From Slackia equolifaciens (GTDB lineage: Bacteria; Actinomycetota; Coriobacteriia; Coriobacteriales; Eggerthellaceae), in contig NZ_QIBX01000011.1 in assembly GCF_003725995.1 (NCBI RefSeq), forward strand, positions 23,353-87,352: 64,000 bases of DNA. The letters are read 5' to 3'. Shown here one piece after another: positions 16,327-24,816 of this stretch (position 1 is its first letter; the number at the start of each line of letters is the position of its first letter). The position numbers were made by a program, and so were the translations under genes. Below the pieces are notes generated by a model. The model did not search any database. It was not told where the DNA came from and saw only the letters and a program-made list of their open reading frames with translations.

Positions 16327-16959
16327 CTAGACAACGACTTTCGCCTGTTCCTCTTCTATGAGCAACATCGCTTCATCGCGGTCTCGCACGATCTTGATAG
16401 CCGGTTCGGGATCGCCTACGGGGCAGCGCTCCACGCATAGCCCGCAGCCCACGCATTTTTCGGTGTTGATGATGGGCTCGAACACCGAATGGATGTCGTC
16501 GCCTTCGCGCATGCGGTAGTCAATGGTGATGGCCTCGTCGATGAGCGGGCAGGCTCGGTAGCACACCTCGCACCGCATCGCCTTGACGGCGATGCACAGC
16601 TCTCGGTTGATGACCGCCAAACCCATGCGCACGTCGCTGCGCCCCTGGAGGGGATGGAGCGCCTCGGTAGGGCACGCCGCGATGCACGGAAGGTCTTCGC
16701 ACAAGCGGCACGCCTGGCTTCGCACGTCGAGCGTAGGCGCTCCGACAGCGGGACCCACAACGGATGCATCGGCCACAAGAGCCTTGTAGGGGCACGCCTC
16801 GATGCAGCGGCCGCACTTGATGCAGCGCGCAAGAAAATCGCGCTCGTCGGCGGCTCCGGGAGGTCGAATGGCGTCGGAGGTATCGCGCGTCAGGACAAGC
16901 AACGCCTCAGCGCCCACGATGGCGCCTGCGCACACCTTCGCGAAAGTCGAAAGACCCAT
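16327..16959 (-). CDS. napG: NapG-like polyferredoxin
   Basis: The 210-residue protein has four cluster motifs: CIKCGRCIEACP, CRLCEDLPCIAACP, CEVCYRACP with an upstream Cys, and CVGCGLCVERCP. This matches NapG, the ferredoxin partner of NapH in quinol oxidation. The N-terminus is hydrophobic (about residues 5-23) but lacks the twin arginine usually found in NapG, so export or anchoring may differ. It is the first gene of the operon, and the upstream gap is shared with the divergent MocR-type regulator. The start codon choice at 16959 is reasonable but not proved. Confidence 0.85.
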   Translation of the reverse strand: MGLSTFAKVCAGAIVGAEALLVLTRDTSDAIRPPGAADERDFLARCIKCGRCIEACPYKALVADASVVGPAVGAPTLDVRSQACRLCEDLPCIAACPTEALHPLQGRSDVRMGLAVINRELCIAVKAMRCEVCYRACPLIDEAITIDYRMREGDDIHSVFEPIINTEKCVGCGLCVERCPVGDPEPAIKIVRDRDEAMLLIEEEQAKVVV

Positions 16960-17122
16960 ACGACACCCCCTGGCGTATGAATTCGCCCACTTGACATGCG
17001 GGGAAGGCGGTGGGAACCTGCGATTGTTCAGATCTTACAGGTGCATGGGCGTCTATGTTCGCCGTGCATCCCGCCCGTCTCCCCTTGTGACGGCATCTTA
17101 TTGCACGGCCTTTATCGTGTTT

Positions 17123-17170
17123 AGGGATGCTTTCCGCTATATTTATGGGGACGCTTTTGGGGACGCTTTT
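17123..17170. promoter_or_regulatory. 12-bp direct repeats upstream of the MocR-type gene, candidate operator
   Basis: GGGGACGCTTTT occurs twice in perfect tandem (17147-17158, 17159-17170). A degenerate copy, AGGGATGCTTTC, starts at 17123, exactly two periods upstream. They lie in the divergent napG/mocR gap, 130-180 bases before the regulator ATG. MocR/PdxR proteins commonly bind direct repeats. Confidence 0.45.
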
Positions 17171-17300
17171 CTCGCGAGGATTGCTTCGGCACCTTCGCTC
17201 GCGCGGGAAAGCTCTCCGCCCGAATCGAAAGCGTAATTGCGCGCGCCAACCCGAGCGTCGCGCTTTTGCGGCATCGAGCGTCGCAGAAGGGAGCAGGACC

Positions 17301-18758
17301 ATGATTGCCTTGGATTTCGACTCGCCCGAACCGCTGTATCAGCAGATCTATCGCTCCATTCGCGATGACATCACGGCACGCACTATTCCTGCGGGCACAA
17401 AGCTCACCGCTATCCGCCGGCTCGCCGACGACCTCCACGTGGCACGCAATACCGTCGAAGGCGCCTATCTCCAGCTGGCAACCGAAGGGTATGTAGCAAG
17501 CCGTCCCGGATCAGGCTACATCGTGGAAGACCTGGATTTCGACTCGCTCGGCACGCCGGGGTCTGCCGCCCGGCGCGCAAGGCAGCGTATCGAGGAAGGC
17601 GTACGGTCGAGCGACCGGTTTGGCAATGAGCCCTTTAGCCGGCACATGACATTCACCTACGATTTCACCTATGGCGACCGCCCCGCCGGAAGCTTTCCCG
17701 CGCAGATATGGAGATCCCTCACTGATGAGGCGCTGTTCACGGCCAACAACAAAACCGCCTGCTACGGTAACGGCCTTGGAGAGCCAAGCCTACGCAAGCA
17801 GATTGCAAGACGCGTGCACGTGTCGCGCGGAGTGAACTGCGCTGCCGAGCAGGTGGTGATTCAACCCGGAACGCAGGTAGCGCTGGATAATCTGCTTACG
17901 CTATTCGATCCCGCGCATGACGCCGTGGCAATGGAGGAACCGGGCTATGACGGCGTATCCACGGTGCTTCGCAACAGAGGGTTTCGCTGCACGCCCATTC
18001 CCGTGCGTCCCCTTGAGGGCAAAACATGCGGCTCGCAGGCGTTTTTCGACGCGCTTGAGGCAAGCGGGGCGAAGCTGGCGTTCTGCACGCCTTCCAATCA
18101 ATTTCCCACCGGAGCGACCATGCCCCTCTCGTCACGCATCAAGATGCTCGAATGGGCGAAGCGAACGGGCGCCTACATCATCGAGGATGATTATTGCCGC
18201 GAGTTTCGCTACGAAACGCGCCCAATCCCCAGTCTCCAGTCGCTGGACGAGAACGATCGCGTGATTTATATGGGAACATTCTCCAAGGTTCTTTCACCCG
18301 CACTGCGCATGAGCTACCTGGTACTGCCTCCCGATCTGCTGGCGAGATGGCGGCAGACGTTCGCGAACTACTACTGCCCCGTTCCCTGGCTTTCGCAGGA
18401 AACGCTGCGCTTGTTTATGAAAGAGGGGCACTGGGATCGCTACGCGCGCAAAACCGTGACCGAGTACCGCAAGAGGCGCAATACGCTGATGGCGGCCATC
18501 GAGCGCGAGCTGGGAGAGCACGTAGACGTACTGGGCGGGCATGCGGGCCTGCACCTGCTCATGCGCACCCGCGACGAACGCGGGCAGAACGAGCTCGTCG
18601 AGGCGGCCAAGGCGCACGATGTACGCGTATATAAAACCGAGAAGTATTGGATGGGCACGCCACACTCGATGGGCGATTATGTACTCGTAGGCTTCTCGAG
18701 CATCAAAACCGAGCTCATAGATGAAGGCATTCGCCACCTCGCGCGAGCATGGTTCTAA
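17301..18758 (+). CDS. MocR/PdxR-type GntR regulator with aminotransferase domain
   Basis: The start is 17301 with AAGGGAGCAGG upstream. The 485-residue protein has an N-terminal GntR winged helix (PLYQQIYRSIRDDIT, LTAIRRLADDLHVARNTVEGAYLQLATEGYV, GSGYIV). A fold-type I aminotransferase domain follows: TPSNQFPTGATM, IIEDDYCREFRYE, and GTFSKVLSPALRMSYLV, where the Lys binds PLP. MocR proteins sense PLP or aminated ligands and control vitamin B6, GABA, taurine or transport genes. It is divergent from the nap operon. Control of nap would be unusual, so autoregulation or a distant target is equally likely. Confidence 0.9.
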   Translation: MIALDFDSPEPLYQQIYRSIRDDITARTIPAGTKLTAIRRLADDLHVARNTVEGAYLQLATEGYVASRPGSGYIVEDLDFDSLGTPGSAARRARQRIEEGVRSSDRFGNEPFSRHMTFTYDFTYGDRPAGSFPAQIWRSLTDEALFTANNKTACYGNGLGEPSLRKQIARRVHVSRGVNCAAEQVVIQPGTQVALDNLLTLFDPAHDAVAMEEPGYDGVSTVLRNRGFRCTPIPVRPLEGKTCGSQAFFDALEASGAKLAFCTPSNQFPTGATMPLSSRIKMLEWAKRTGAYIIEDDYCREFRYETRPIPSLQSLDENDRVIYMGTFSKVLSPALRMSYLVLPPDLLARWRQTFANYYCPVPWLSQETLRLFMKEGHWDRYARKTVTEYRKRRNTLMAAIERELGEHVDVLGGHAGLHLLMRTRDERGQNELVEAAKAHDVRVYKTEKYWMGTPHSMGDYVLVGFSSIKTELIDEGIRHLARAWF

Positions 18759-18960
18759 GACGCCCTTCCACGCGACCATCCGCCGGGCACCTCGAGCACC
18801 TATGCGCCCCAGGGTGCTTGCTCCAGGTACGCATGCCGCACGCACCTGCATACCGCATCTCCCCAGAGCCGCACAGATGCAGCCCCCTCCCCCTCAATGC
18901 CGCAGACATCAGGGCAGCCGACACAGCGCCGCCAGCGTCATTGCTGCCGGCGCTGTGCCG

Positions 18961-19208
18961 CCGGTATAAAAAAGTCGTTATTTGCGATGTTTCGGGGGGC
19001 GCGGTATAAAAACGGCGTTATTTGTGCGAGCAAACGGCGCCGGATCCGCCGAAACTCGGGCTCTAATCGTGGTCGATTCGTAAAACACCAGGTCAGAATC
19101 GCGCCCCCATCCATGAACCCTCCTCATGGGCCGACGCGTTCCCACATATAACGCCGTTTTCGGAAATGGCCCCCGGAAAGTTCGCAGATAACGCGGTTTT
19201 TCTACCGG
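18961..19208. repeat. Palindromic element 2, nested four-arm type
   Basis: Two left arms (18961-18986 and 19002-19028, GGTATAAAAA followed by CGTTATTTG) face two inverted right arms (19141-19164 and 19183-19208). CCAGGTCA is at 19088-19095 in the loop. The gap 18759-19377 otherwise shows no gene. The same four-arm design recurs at 28462-28709. Confidence 0.8.
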
Positions 19209-19377
19209 GCGCACGCCGATGCGGCAGCGGTGACGCTGCCGGCCGCCGAGCGCTTGCCGCTGCCGGCCCGACCGCTCGGCGGCGCCTGAGGAAACGCCCC
19301 CAAAGACTCTTGGCAAAACCACAGGAACGCCCCTAACGATTCGCCCGGAGGCCTTAGCCCAAAGACGGAGCGCCCAT

Positions 19378-20118
19378 CTACGCGCCCTCGCCCTCCTCAT
19401 CCATGAGCACGCGCGTAGGGGCGGGGCCTCCGAAATAATCGGGGTCGGTGTTCATCTGATGCCGCTTATACATGATCACTGCCAGGTTGTACAGCGCATG
19501 CGCAACAGCGACGAGGACGATACTCCCCGAGGAAAGATACGCCACGCAAAAAGCGAGCCCGAGAAAAAACGTGTTAATCTTCTGCCCCATATCGGCATAT
19601 TGGGCGTGGGCGAATACGAACAGCACCGACGAAACCACGGACGCGATGGCCGCCGAAGCGAAAGAGGGCATGACAGAGGGTAGCAGAACAACGATTGCAC
19701 CCACCAGTGCGAAGCGGAAAAGGAACTCCTCGACGCACCCGACGATGCCCATGAGCGCCACGAGCACCAGAAACGGCATGCGCGGGACCTCGCCGTCGAT
19801 GCCGCGACGGATAGGAATCATCTCCTCCACTCCCCGCTTCTTAATCGCACGCTTCTCGAGGATGAAGGCGACAGCAAAAAGAACTGCAGCGAGAAGAATC
19901 GCCCCACCTAGCGCGATGCTTATCGGCAGCGCGCGAACCGATTGCTCCACCAGGGAAACCCAACCCAGGCCTACCACGGCACCCAACCAGTCCCCCGAAA
20001 CGATGCCAGCGAACACCGTCGCGACGACCACGCCCCAAATCAACATGATCCCCTGACTCAAAAGCATGCTCAATACGATAGCAGCAGCCTCGTCGAAATC
20101 TATTTTCGCAACCTTCAT
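19378..20118 (-). CDS. CPBP family intramembrane metalloprotease
   Basis: The 246-residue protein has about seven hydrophobic segments. It carries the CPBP (Abi/CaaX protease) motifs in order: EEFLFR (EExxxR), FVFAHAQY (FxxxH) and VAHALYNLAV (HxxxN/B). Members cleave lipidated or membrane peptides, and some provide bacteriocin self-immunity or act as sortase-linked proteases. The C-terminal tail after the last helix is short and acidic. It has no obvious operon partner, being isolated between two palindrome-bearing gaps. The role here is unknown. Confidence 0.88.
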   Translation of the reverse strand: MKVAKIDFDEAAAIVLSMLLSQGIMLIWGVVVATVFAGIVSGDWLGAVVGLGWVSLVEQSVRALPISIALGGAILLAAVLFAVAFILEKRAIKKRGVEEMIPIRRGIDGEVPRMPFLVLVALMGIVGCVEEFLFRFALVGAIVVLLPSVMPSFASAAIASVVSSVLFVFAHAQYADMGQKINTFFLGLAFCVAYLSSGSIVLVAVAHALYNLAVIMYKRHQMNTDPDYFGGPAPTRVLMDEEGEGA

Positions 20119-20271
20119 GCGCTTCCCCTTCGAGACTATCTTTCCATGCGCCCCGCGCCCTTCGCGCCGCGACCTCCCCTTCCGCGCTGTAGTCTCCCTA
20201 TGCCCAACCGTAAGTCACCATGATAAAAGATGGATTCGTGCCCTTCACGCTAGACCCGCAACCTCACACGC

Positions 20272-20406
20272 TTCACGTCACGCTCCTTGCAATCCCGCAT
20301 TGTTCACGCTGGAGGTTTACGACCCCACACCCTTCCGTGCCCCCATTCTTCGTGTCGCGACCTCTTGCCCTATCCATTTCACGTCACGCTCCTTGCAATC
20401 CCGCAT
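20272..20406. repeat. Direct repeat, 29 bp twice
   Basis: The 29-base sequence beginning TTCACGTCACGCTCC occurs identically at 20272-20300 and 20378-20406, a period of 106. A weaker third start (TTCACGTCGTGACC) follows at 20410. It lies in a gene-free stretch. Confidence 0.75.
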
Positions 20407-20500
20407 CATTCACGTCGTGACCTCTCGCCCCGTCGCGAATATCAACGCCTCGCAGCGCTCTCTCAGACATTGCGGCACCCCGCATTGCGGAATGCGCCGC

Positions 20501-20685
20501 GATTTTTGGACAAATCGACAGGGTAGCCGGATGCCAGAGCATCAATCGAAAAGTTGCACGAAGGTTTTTCCTGGGAAAACGCCAGGACACAACGATACAG
20601 GTAAGGTCGAGCGGCCACGTGCGACCCAATCTGGACACCGATTTGCCGAAAAATCCCGGCAGACCTGAAAAGTTGTCCAAAAATC
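20501..20685. repeat. Palindromic element 3
   Basis: A 13-bp perfect inverted repeat, GATTTTTGGACAA (20501-20513) against 20673-20685, continues inward with partial matching to CCGG. The interior holds CCTGGG (20570-20575) and a small CCTGG/CCAGG hairpin. The gap from 20119 to 20830 holds only this element and the 29-bp repeats. Confidence 0.7.
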
Positions 20686-20830
20686 AAGGACTCACCCGTT
20701 CATGCACGCTCCACACAGCAAACTCGGCAGGGAAAACGAGTTTCATATGTCTGCCGAATGCAGGCGGCGAATAATCGAACCGGACACACATTTTGTCCTA
20801 TAGCCCTCAAAATGGACGCGGAAGGGGACA

Positions 20831-20866
20831 ACAAAAAAAGCGAGCCCGGAATTCACCGGACTCGCT
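20831..20866 (-). terminator. Terminator after tRNA-Ala
   Basis: On the minus strand GCGAGTCCGG, a short loop and its complement CCGGGCTCGC precede TTTTTTT. It lies about 10 bases after the tRNA 3' end. Confidence 0.8.
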
Positions 20867-20875
20867 AGACTTTCC

Positions 20876-20951
20876 TGGTGGAGATGAAGGGATTCGAACC
20901 CTCGGCCCCCACGTTGCGAACGTGATGCTCTCCCAGCTGAGCTACATCCCC
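20876..20951 (-). tRNA. tRNA-Ala, anticodon CGC
   Basis: The minus strand reads GGGGATGTAGCTCAG at the 5' end with a matching acceptor stem, D-arm, anticodon loop TTCGCAA (anticodon CGC, reading GCG), and GGTTCGAATCC T-arm. The CCA end is encoded. The length is 76 with CCA. Confidence 0.95.
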
Positions 20952-21390
20952 AGAAATAGGCAAGACAGTATTGTGCTCTTTTGGGATCCACTTGTCAACC
21001 ACCAATTGCAATCCCACCGTTTCATCACGAAACGCGAGAATGGAATCGGCGGCGCACTCCATGCGTCGCCCCAGTCACATGCAAGGAAACTTCATCCTTT
21101 GCGCTGCCTCGCATACCCTGCAGCCATCTACGAGAAAAAGAAGGGATTTGCGCCCTTCGCGCTGCTCCGCAGCAAGTCGCGAGAAGGGACACACCTCATG
21201 CGCCGTTCCACAGCCACTTTTGGGGATTGCGGGCGGCACGACCGTTTTCCGTCACCATTGAAGACCGGAAAGAAACTATGCCCCTGCGTACAGCCTCTAC
21301 CCAACTCCCCAACTCATCATATAAGCCCGGCGCCCACGCAAGAAGCCTCGAAGATTCATGCAGCTGTTACCTTAGGGTATACGCGCAGCA

Positions 21391-21413
21391 AAAAGGGCCC
21401 CGAAGGACCCTTT
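21391..21413 (-). terminator. Terminator after veg
   Basis: On the minus strand AAAGGGTCC, a TTCG loop and GGGCCCTTTTT form a compact hairpin with a U-run. It lies about 45 bases after the veg stop. Confidence 0.8.
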
Positions 21414-21457
21414 GGTTGCGTGTCTGAAAACGATGCGCAGAAGAGAGGGGGACCGAA

Positions 21458-21814
21458 TCAGAAATCGTCATCCTCGTCGTCGACATCGTCCACATCATCG
21501 AGCAGGCTGGGCACGCCATCATCGGCCTGATCATCCATGAACTTGCCGAACAGAGGCTCCCCCGTGGCGGCGTCGAACAGCTCCACCATGCCGGTGAGCA
21601 CGTCTACATACTGGTACGACTGGCGCGCGGTGCGGCCACGCTTGCGATCGACTTCCAGAATGAACAGAGAGGGATGCGCCTGCTTGAGAGTTCCCTCGGC
21701 TTCAACGATTTTAGAACGGCCCATATTGGCACGAATCTTGAGACGAGTGTCGATGCGCGATGCGAGCTCCGACCGAATGTCATCAACGATGCGGGCCTGC
21801 TTTTCAAGTTCCAT
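21458..21814 (-). CDS. veg: Veg family protein
   Basis: The start is 21814 (MELEKQAR) with AAGGA upstream. Residues about 5-75 match Veg: IRSELASRIDTRLKIRANMGRSKIVEAEGTLKQ, PSLFILEV, then YQYVDVLTGMVELF. Veg is a small beta-barrel protein of Gram-positive bacteria, encoded next to rsmA (ksgA) in Bacillus and linked to biofilm gene control. Here it also lies close to rsmA, two genes downstream. This copy has an extra acidic tail (DDVDDVDDEDDDF) that makes it longer (118 residues) than the usual 80-90. Confidence 0.88.
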   Translation of the reverse strand: MELEKQARIVDDIRSELASRIDTRLKIRANMGRSKIVEAEGTLKQAHPSLFILEVDRKRGRTARQSYQYVDVLTGMVELFDAATGEPLFGKFMDDQADDGVPSLLDDVDDVDDEDDDF

Positions 21815-21974
21815 ACAGTAAGTAGTCCTTCGTTTTGGTACGCGGCAGTGTAGCCGCAAATGATACCACGATTTGTCAAGCCCTACACCTTAGCGCAGGT
21901 CAAACCACATTTTGTACACGTTAAGCTCGATGCGAGGCGCAGAGCCCGCCGCAAAAGCCGCCCCCAAACAACCC

Positions 21975-22922
21975 TTACGGCTTGGCCCGCTTGGCCTCAT
22001 ACATCGCCGCGTCCGCCTTTGCGAGCGCATCGCGGAATGACCCTTCGACCCGCGCAAAGCCCACCGATATATCAGGCACAAGCCCCACCGAACCGGCGAC
22101 GCACGCAGCAAACCGCTCCTTCACCGCGCAGGCAAACCGCTCGGCGTCAGAGGCGGACCCCAAACGCGCAAGCACCGCGAACTCGTCGCCGCCTATGCGC
22201 CCCACAAGGTCGTCGGGCGCGGCATGCCCCAACAACGCCGCGGCAAGCGCCTTGAGCGCTTTATCGCCCTCGAGGTGCCCTCGCTCATCGTTGATGCGCT
22301 TGAAGTCGTCCACATCGGACACGAAGCACCACCAGCCTTCGGGCTGCGCCGCAATCGCCTCCTCCGCACCGTCGAAGAACGCTGCGTGGTTCAACGCGCC
22401 CGTCATCTGGTCGTGGCGCGCAAGCTCGCGCATGCGGCGAGCCATCTCCATCGCCTCGCACGCCTTCTCGGAGAGCGTGCGCGGATAGTACTCCCCCGCC
22501 TTCTGCTCGAAATACGGAAGCGACTGATGAACGTGGATGATTCGCCATTCGCCATCGGCGGCATCGCGGCGGAATACCAAAGAGAACCGCGTGTCCATAT
22601 CCACGAGCGCCCCGTTGTCATCCGACTTTTCGCGCACGTGAACGCCGCCGTACACCAGGTACGACGCCTCGTTTATGCAACGATGCTCGTACCATTCGTC
22701 AACGATCTCGAAGTCGATGGATGCCGACTCGGAAAAATCGAGCTCGAGCGCATGCATGAAATCGGCCAGATTCTCATAGAATTCATGCCGCCCCGTGCCG
22801 ATGACCACGCACGATGAATCGAAGAGAGGCAGCAGCGCCTCCGTGCAAGAGGCACCCTCCAGCAGGTAGCCGTGCCAGATGCGCCGGGCAAGCGAACAGA
22901 GGTATGTACCGGTTGCGTCCAC
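21975..22922 (-). CDS. Diguanylate cyclase with N-terminal SnoaL-like sensor domain
   Basis: The start is taken as GTG at 22922 because AGGAGG stands 7 bases before it; a TTG-initiated frame from 22964 has no ribosome site. The 315-residue protein begins with a domain of about 130 residues resembling SnoaL/CaMKII-association folds (FEIVDEWYEHRCINEASYLVYGGVHV, FSLVFRRDAADGEWRIIHVHQSLP). A linker helix and a GGDEF domain with the intact motif RIGGDEFAVL follow. It should make cyclic di-GMP. No RxxD inhibitory site is obvious. It sits between rsmA and veg and has its own promoter at 22979-23007. Confidence 0.9.
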   Translation of the reverse strand: MDATGTYLCSLARRIWHGYLLEGASCTEALLPLFDSSCVVIGTGRHEFYENLADFMHALELDFSESASIDFEIVDEWYEHRCINEASYLVYGGVHVREKSDDNGALVDMDTRFSLVFRRDAADGEWRIIHVHQSLPYFEQKAGEYYPRTLSEKACEAMEMARRMRELARHDQMTGALNHAAFFDGAEEAIAAQPEGWWCFVSDVDDFKRINDERGHLEGDKALKALAAALLGHAAPDDLVGRIGGDEFAVLARLGSASDAERFACAVKERFAACVAGSVGLVPDISVGFARVEGSFRDALAKADAAMYEAKRAKP

Positions 22923-22978
22923 GATGCGACCTCCTGAAACAAAAGGCCGAACGAATTCGGCCAAGATAACGCTCTCTC

Positions 22979-23007
22979 AGTATACCGACCGCCCCAAATG
23001 CGGGCAA
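22979..23007 (-). promoter_or_regulatory. Promoter of the GGDEF gene
   Basis: On the minus strand TTGCCC (23002-23007), a 17-base spacer and TATACT (22979-22984). It lies about 57 bases upstream of the GTG start. Confidence 0.55.
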
Positions 23008-23027
23008 TGTCGCCGCGCAGACGTTCG

Positions 23028-24050
23028 CTAAGCGTCCAAATACGCCCCCAGAACGCGACCGAGCTCGATGAATTCCTCGAGCGTCAGCGTCTCGCCGCGA
23101 CGTCGCGCATCTATGCCGGCGCGTTCGAGGATCGCAGGGACGTTCGCGGAGGCCTCCTTCATGTTCGCCCTTCCTGAGAGATAGGTTTTCATGGAGTTGG
23201 CGATGGTCTTGCGGCGCAACGCGAAGGCGGCATCGGCCGCGAGGGATGCCAGGCGCGCCTCGTCGGACGAAATGGGCTGGTCGTTTCGACGGTCGAGTCT
23301 GATGACCGAAGACGTCACATGCGGAGGCGGAAAGAAATTGCCCGGCGACACCTGGAAGCGCCCCGCCGGCTTGGCGAGCAGGCGCAGCTTGACCGTATAA
23401 GCCCCGTAATCCTTCACGCCGGGCTCGGCGGACATGCGGTCGGCCACCTCGCTTTGCACCATCACCGTGGCGCTTTGGATGCTCTCGAAGCGTTGGAAAT
23501 AGTCGAGCACCAGCGTGGCCGCCACTGCATACGGAAGATTAGCGATGAACTTGGTGGGCGCCGCACCCTCGGCCGCGGCCTGGCCAAACGCCGTCTGGAG
23601 ATCGTCATTCGAAAGGTCGAGCGCGTCTTTGGACACAAGCGTGAAGTTGTCGAAGCCGCCAAGCGTCTCATCCAGAACGGCCGGAAGATCCGGGTCGCGC
23701 TCGACCGAAAGCACGTGTGCCGCTCGCGGCAGAAGCGCGGCGGTGAGCGTACCGATGCCGGGACCCACCTCAAGCACCGTATCATCCGCGCCCACCTCGG
23801 ACAGATGGCAGATGCGTCCGATAACCTCGTCGTTTACAAGGAAGTTCTGGCCGAGCGACTTCTTGGTGGCAAGGCCGTGCCGCTCGAGCACCGCACGCGT
23901 CGCAGAGGGAGTGGAAAACGGTGAAAAGGGCGCAGAGGCGCCTTCGGCATGAGCAGGCTTTACCGCATCCGCGGCTTCGGCGAGACCGAGCTTGGCCGCA
24001 TCAACGGTTTCGTTCTTTTGGGTACGAGCTGTAGAATTGCCCCTTTTCAC
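23028..24050 (-). CDS. rsmA: 16S rRNA dimethyladenosine transferase RsmA (KsgA)
   Basis: The 340-residue protein contains the KsgA core: KKSLGQNFLVND, the SAM-binding VLEVGPGIGTLTAALL, an acidic VERD, and the catalytic NLPYAVAA motif, with PPPHVTSSV further on. It dimethylates A1518 and A1519 of 16S rRNA. The N-terminus is about 45 residues longer than usual (MKRGNSTARTQ to SPFSTPSATRAVLERHG); a later start is possible, but no internal ATG has a clear site. It begins one base after the flavodoxin-like gene, in a tatD-flavodoxin-rsmA operon. TatD/RsmA neighbourhood is common. Confidence 0.95.
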   Translation of the reverse strand: MKRGNSTARTQKNETVDAAKLGLAEAADAVKPAHAEGASAPFSPFSTPSATRAVLERHGLATKKSLGQNFLVNDEVIGRICHLSEVGADDTVLEVGPGIGTLTAALLPRAAHVLSVERDPDLPAVLDETLGGFDNFTLVSKDALDLSNDDLQTAFGQAAAEGAAPTKFIANLPYAVAATLVLDYFQRFESIQSATVMVQSEVADRMSAEPGVKDYGAYTVKLRLLAKPAGRFQVSPGNFFPPPHVTSSVIRLDRRNDQPISSDEARLASLAADAAFALRRKTIANSMKTYLSGRANMKEASANVPAILERAGIDARRRGETLTLEEFIELGRVLGAYLDA

Positions 24051-24051
24051 G

Positions 24052-24816
24052 CTACTCTCCCTCCGACGGAGCGGGAAACGTTTGCTTTTCCGACTCAGAT
24101 TCCGGCTGCCCCCAGCCCACGCGGTCGATCACTTCCGACACGCGGAAGCCCGCCGCGCCGAACGACGAACGAATGACGGTCTCCAACGGGGCGAACCCGA
24201 ACGGATCGCCGCCCGCGCCGATGATGTGCAGCGTTACGGGACGCTTGGGGGCATCGGCAGCGCCGGGCAGCGCATGGGGGCCGCGCCGCAGCTCCCAGTA
24301 AGGCTGCAGCCTGTCGAGCACGCACTTGAACTGGCCCGGAGGCCCCGCAAAATACACCGGGCACACCACATGCACCTCTTCGGCGGCGTCGAGCATCGTG
24401 TAGAGCTTCTGCATATCGTCGCGAATGATACAGTAGCCCGAAACCCGAGCGCCGATGGGGCGGTCGATAACAACGAGATCATTTCCCGTAGGTCGCTGAA
24501 AGGTCAGCGAGGGCGAATCTGATGAGCCAAATTGGCCTGAACGAGAAGCGCCGCGTGCTTCGTGCGCAGGCGCCGAGTGAGTGCCAAGTTGGCCATCAGA
24601 TTCGCCCGCAGCGTCGGCTCGTTCGCTGTTCGCAAGAACAGCGAAACGTCGTCTGCACGCCTCGCAGCCGTTGCACCCCGCAACAGACGATTCCGCCATA
24701 TTCCATTGGCCGACGCGTACGTCCATACCGCGAAGCGATTCGGCGAGCTCTTCGGCATAGCGGGCGCATACCCCGCGCCTGCGGGGCGATCCCGTGATGA
24801 TCAGGACGTTTTTCAC
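24052..24816 (-). CDS. Flavodoxin/NADPH-dependent FMN reductase family protein with palindrome-derived insert
   Basis: The N-terminus has the FMN-phosphate loop (VLIITGSPRRRGVC) and an iron-sulfur-flavoprotein-like CNGCEACRRR. The later half has the family's YTMLDAAEEVHVVCPVYFAGPPGQFKCVLDR segment. Such proteins bind FMN and reduce quinones, metals or nitro compounds. Between Cys cluster and YTMLDAA there is an extra hydrophilic stretch (about residues 60-110). Its DNA is a 97-base palindrome at 24511-24607 plus a 10-bp hairpin at 24621-24644, so the insert appears repeat-derived and keeps the frame. The start overlaps the tatD stop (ATGA). Confidence 0.8.
   Translation of the reverse strand: MKNVLIITGSPRRRGVCARYAEELAESLRGMDVRVGQWNMAESSVAGCNGCEACRRRFAVLANSERADAAGESDGQLGTHSAPAHEARGASRSGQFGSSDSPSLTFQRPTGNDLVVIDRPIGARVSGYCIIRDDMQKLYTMLDAAEEVHVVCPVYFAGPPGQFKCVLDRLQPYWELRRGPHALPGAADAPKRPVTLHIIGAGGDPFGFAPLETVIRSSFGAAGFRVSEVIDRVGWGQPESESEKQTFPAPSEGE
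24511..24607. repeat. In-frame palindrome inside the flavodoxin-like gene
   Basis: GGGCGAATCTGATG(A)GCCAAATTGGC (24511-24536) pairs with 24583-24607 with one bulge and one mismatch. The 46-base interior is GC-rich. It encodes residues about 70-102, including similar peptides ESDGQLG and SGQFGSSDS from the two arms. Confidence 0.7.

Noticed and set aside
20272..20406. Possible CRISPR array from 29-bp repeats
   Set aside because: Only two perfect copies with a 77-base spacer and no cas genes. The spacer length and copy number do not fit.
20876..20951. tRNA with another identity (for example Val)
   Set aside because: The anticodon loop TTCGCAA places CGC at the anticodon, and the GGGGATGTAGCTCAG 5' end is typical of tRNA-Ala.
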